A stretch of DNA of 64,000 nt from Sphagnum compactum (lineage: Eukaryota; Bryophyta; Sphagnopsida; Sphagnales): NCBI GenBank assembly GCA_965153455.1, contig OZ234501.1, forward strand, positions 15,612,855 through 15,676,854, read 5' to 3'. Every line of letters starts with the position of its first letter. Position 1 is the stretch's first letter. Made by a program: the position numbers and the translations under genes. The notes under the pieces are model-generated. The model searched no databases. It saw nothing but the letters and a program-made list of their open reading frames with translations, and had not been told where the DNA came from. Below, piece after piece: positions 60,116-64,000 of this stretch.

Positions 60116-61850
60116 GTAACAATACTAACCCTTGGATGAGATGTGAGGATAGAAATCATAGACTATATATATGCAAAGACATATAAGAAATATCTACTTT
60201 TTGTTGGTTTGAACATAATGGACCTTGTTTACTGACCAAAACTTTTGCACACATAGTTAAAATAATGCTAGTGGATAGATTTAAACTACACATGTCCATT
60301 GTAATGCCATCATCTATATGAACTAAGAACTTGCACACCTTTCAAAGTGACTTGTCATTGTGATTATCATGTGTTAGGAATGTTATCTTGAGGATAAGGT
60401 GAAACAAGCTACAATGGGGGAGGTGGCATATAATGAGGCATGAAGGGAAACCCATGATTTGGAGACCTTAATTGTAATAGCTGAATTAGAATTAAGAGAC
60501 TTGGAAAGGGTTCATTCTACAATTTCACATTAGTTAAAAGAAATGCAAGAGGGTGGAGGCATGTAATTTTGGCCCAAACCAATCCTGCATTGGCCTGACA
60601 GGCCTCCATGTGATGCGCCTAATATGGTCATCGTCAAAGCATGTGGTCTATGTGGCCAATTTTACCATTGTTTTGATATTGGAATCACATCGTGCTTACA
60701 CACATATCACCCAACATGTCTTGGTTAACATTTGAAGACTAACAACAAGTGCAAGGTGTGTAATTGGAGATTACACCTTGATTAGTGGAGTAGTTGGGGC
60801 TTTAGAGGTTTCGATGAAAAGTTGAAATTTGCAGCACAAGAGATGGGTCTCGAAGAGGAGTAGGTTCGATTATTGAATGAATTAAAGGAGACTACAAAAA
60901 GAAGTGCTCATAATGTCCCAAGTTAGTTTTTGAATTATCACAGTCAATGTTTATAACATGAACTTGACATTTTAGTTGGATGTATCATGTTCTATTTTTG
61001 GCAAGTTCTTCTCAACTTAATTGAATATGTTTGAATTACAGAATAGGAGGCAGAAATGGAGCTGAAGCAAATTGGGCTTGGTTCAACCAATCCCACTCAA
61101 TAAAGGATGTTTACTATAGTAGGGGCTCTCTCAAGCAACCCAATCAGCTCCACTTTTGAATTGGATAATAGTCGCAGTAGCATAATGTTTCCTCCATTCG
61201 CAAGGTTGTCTTCTGTTAACATGCCTAAAGACCACATGGGTACCTCCCCTATTAAACAATGCCCACTGTTGATTGCAATGATGTTGATGAAGATGCGGAG
61301 GACCTCAACTCTAAGCCCTCACAACGGAGTAGTTAATCTAAAGTGGCAAACCTTGCAAGTTCCATTGATGAAAGTGACCCCAATTGCCCATCCACAGCAA
61401 CAACGCATATGCAAAGTACATTATTTTGTATTTTTCCACTTTTATTTTCTGTTATAATAATTTGTTAAATGGAACTAGGGTTTTATTGCATAAGTTTTGG
61501 TCAATTGTCTGGTGCATGTGTCATGTTGAATTGGAAGAAATCATGTGGATTGAACATTGCAATTATGGGACTTGCTGATGTATAATTGAACACCACATGT
61601 AACATGAAAGCCCACCCACAATTATAATTTTAAACTACACTGATGGAGAGGCACCTGCACTTAAAATTGGTCTCGAAGGTATGTCCTACTTTGTCTAAAT
61701 CTTGGACTTTTTTGGGGTGCTCTTACATCAATTTGTGGTTTTTTTTTTTTCAATCATGTGTGGTATTAATTACAGGATCTAATAACGTTGGTAACATCTT
61801 GTCCATAGATTGTCCAATAGCTTGTACATACCCAAAACAAGGACAAAACA
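60116..61850. other. intergenic or decayed sequence
   Basis: Moderately open frames occur on the plus strand (for example 61107-61457, 116 codons) but no motif is recognised. Some may belong to the same decayed element as the flanking repeat ORFs. Confidence 0.4.
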
Positions 61851-62605
61851 CTAGCAACAAAGAGGGGTACTTTAACTAAAGCAACCTAAGAAGTAAGCGA
61901 AGGCACCCCAAGTAAGAACAAGGTGTTAAAAGCTTCAATCACTACTACAAAATGTGAGTGCAGTTCACTAGTCCCTGTTCACTAAACTAGTGAATTCATT
62001 CAAAATCCAGTGAAATCACTTGGCGTATAGGGACACCTTTGTTGTAGTGAATGGACTCTTTAAGCAAGGACGAGGGTGTGGAAGTAAGCAAGGGCACCCC
62101 AAGCATAGAAAAGGTTGTAGGAGTAGCCAAAGGCACCTTAAGCAAAGACAAGGCAATGGAAGAGATGTCAAGCTCTCCAAGCAAGGACAAGGCAAGAAAA
62201 TTGACCAAGGGTACCTCAAGCAATGACAAGGTAGGAGAGGCGCCCAAAGGCAGTGCAAACAAGGGCACCTTAAGCAAGGACAAGGAAAAGGCACCGGAAG
62301 CATGCAAGGGTGTCCTAACCAAGGACAAGGGCCTTGGAAAGACCAAGCACATGAAGCCCCCTAACCCATTTGATGATGATCAACAACCATCCAAGAAGTT
62401 GAAGATAATAGTTATATTAGGGGAAATGAAGTTAGATGATGATGAAGGGAAAGATTCCAAACCATTGTCAAAGTACGTACCTAAAGTTTTGGGAAGGGTG
62501 CAAGAAAAAGCTAAAGAATGGAAAGAATACAAGCTACCTACCACTCTTGGAAGATTTTTACAAACCTACGTTCTAGTGGGAAAGTTTCATCAAGTAGTTA
62601 AATAG
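61819..62605 (+). pseudogene. Lys-rich repeat protein ORF split by a MITE (unknown function)
   Basis: From the ATG at 62051 a 184-codon frame is open to 62605. Its first 100 residues are degenerate repeats of KGTLSKDK with variable spacers, followed by an acidic/basic segment with PFDDDQQPSKKLKI and a C-terminal helix-rich part reading VQEKAKEWKEYKLPTTLGRF. The repeats continue upstream of the MITE at 61940-62049 in the same frame (EGTPSKNKVLKAS, and before an in-frame TAA, KRGTLTKAT). The present ATG therefore lies inside an older, longer frame. I do not recognise the family; it may be a transposon-associated protein. Confidence 0.45.
61940..62049. mobile_element. 110-bp CACTA-ended MITE with AAT target duplication
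   Basis: Left end CACTACTACAAAATGTGAGT; right end, read on the minus strand, CACTACAACAAAGGTGTCCC. These termini match the CACTACAA(C/G)AAA ends of plant CACTA elements. The trinucleotide AAT is present immediately on both sides (61937-61939 and 62050-62052), the 3-base duplication expected for this superfamily. The interior has a small foldback with TTCACTAGT and ACTAGTGAA. Confidence 0.85.
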
Positions 62606-64000
62606 TCATTGCAATCTAGGAACTATTTTTGATTATGTAGACCTATATGTATTTGAATTATTGTGTAGGGTAAAACCTAGAGATGAATTGATTGTTAAAT
62701 GGCATCACACAATTGGGCCAAAAAATTTAATTTCTTAATTTTAAGTTGTCACATGGCAATTCATGAATGGTCAATATATTGTTTGAGTGTATCATATGTT
62801 GCCACGTGGGAGCAAAAAATTAATAAAAAATATCTAAATTTATATTTTAAAAATTAAATTTCAACTATTGGATATGTCTTTTATGAATATGGTAAATATG
62901 ACTATAGTCATGTAGGACATAGTTGTAAATGATAATTATGACTATGACCATGTAAATGACTTGTGACATATACGACGAGGATGTTTGGACTATGTAGTCA
63001 TGCCTAATCATATATGGTGGTTAGGACTACAAATGCAATTGTTTTTACAATTCTATATGCCATGTTTTGGTGTAGTGTAAAAAATCAATAGTTGGGAACA
63101 TTGTTTCACGTTTCCTGCACCATTCCAACGGCATTGGATATCTTTTGCATCTGCTGGATATCTATGAAATATGAAAAAAATTTGGTTAACAAGTTTTTTT
63201 GTAAATTCATTGATGCCAACCACCATCTCATAAATGTCCAAGCTCCTATCTTCATTAATTATGTAAGCAAAGGAACTTTCAGCTTTGAAAAATGGATGTA
63301 AATGATGATTAGACTTTAAAAAATAAGAAGCAAGGAGTTTCTATCATACTTGACCTCTATGAAAGAATTCTTAAGTAGTTGTTCATGTCACTTTGGAATG
63401 TGGAAAACTGCTCTCCAATCCATATTATGCACTTCTAATGAGACAAAGCATCTATCCAGAGTAGTGAATTTTTTGAGTGGAGAATTTTTCTTTTCTTTGT
63501 GAATTTGTTTTGAGAAAAAATTGGGAATTATTTTTTTTTTGCAGTGTAAATTGTGAGTTTTCAGCAAAAAGAAATTGCCAGTTCTGTGAAATACATTTTT
63601 CAATAAAAAAACTCGCTTAAACAATATCCAACTTGAAGCCAGATTGGAGGTGGTGGTGGATGGCGTTTTGTTTGGAGATTCAGCCAGGCTACTTGATTTG
63701 ATTAGAAATATATTTAACCAATTTAGCCTCATGAGAGTTTTGGCCAAATAATATACAACATCATTAGTTGCTTCAGCCACAAAAATTCCACAATGAAATT
63801 CAACCAGTCAAAGATTTGTCTTCACATTCATGTTTTCAATGTCTCCATGATTCACAAATTTCCCAGTTACAAGTATTCCCCCCAGTTAATTCACAGCTCA
63901 TTTCAGCAACCCAATTAGACAAGCCTCATTGATGATGATAGAGCAGATCTGGTACACACAGAAGAATTTAAGGTTACAAAGAAATCTCAATGCCCCCAAA
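62606..64000. other. AT-rich intergenic DNA to the window end
   Basis: No gene is firmly supported. A 130-codon minus-strand frame (63388-63780) is Lys/Asn/Phe-rich in its second half and has no recognised domain. The last 200 bases are less AT-rich and could be the edge of a gene beyond the window. Confidence 0.4.

Noticed and set aside
63388-63780. 130-codon minus-strand frame near the window end
   Set aside because: No domain is recognised, the composition follows the AT-rich DNA, and no splice-compatible continuation was found. It may touch a gene beyond the window but cannot be supported.
32432-64000. Search for missing ARF B3-domain exons upstream on the minus strand
   Set aside because: None of the characteristic B3 or dimerisation wording was seen by eye. 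A profile search is still the decisive test, because short exons could be missed.
1-64000. CRISPR arrays, bacterial operons, rRNA genes
   Set aside because: The tandem repeats present lack unique spacers between identical short repeats, and the window is plainly plant nuclear DNA; no rRNA sequence was recognised.

Overview
This window is nuclear DNA of a land plant with a large, repeat-diluted genome. Evidence: GT-AG introns, a plastid-targeted membrane protein family, an auxin response factor (ARF), and remnants of plant-type hAT, CACTA, Copia and PIF/Harbinger elements in long AT-rich intergenic stretches. A fern or another non-flowering plant is the best guess, because the ARF here has no DNA-binding domain, resembling the non-canonical ARFs known from bryophytes and relatives. 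The species cannot be fixed from sequence alone.

Layout. 1-20 kb is a graveyard of decayed transposons: hAT (about 2.7-5.1 kb), two CACTA-like fragments (8.0-9.0 kb minus, 12.5-13.5 kb plus), Copia RT/RNase H (16.2-17.8 kb) and a 63-bp minisatellite (11.75-12.13 kb). 20-25 kb holds an intact five-exon gene for a 329-residue quinone-oxidoreductase homologue (chloroplast envelope ceQORH type), with a MITE in intron 1. 28-34.5 kb holds, on the minus strand, a six-exon ARF gene of about 679 codons. It keeps the Gln-rich middle region and the PB1 domain but lacks the B3 domain, and has its own start codon preceded by an in-frame stop. 34.5-43.8 kb is intergenic with tandem and dispersed repeats. 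43.85-46.4 kb and 56.95-58.95 kb (both minus) are two diverged copies of one gene. They share 5' UTR, a UTR intron, transit peptide and a CAAD/CURT1-like membrane domain, plus a tRNA-like sequence upstream, but have completely different C-termini: a repeated coiled coil in one, a Pro/Ser/Lys-rich tail in the other. 53.4-53.9 kb is a PIF/Harbinger remnant. 59.7-62.6 kb contains decayed repeat-encoding ORFs, one split by a 110-bp CACTA-ended MITE.

The three gene loci look independent: plastid envelope/redox, auxin transcriptional response, and thylakoid or plastid membrane structure. The observations most worth following are the DBD-less ARF and the pair of paralogues with exchanged C-termini.
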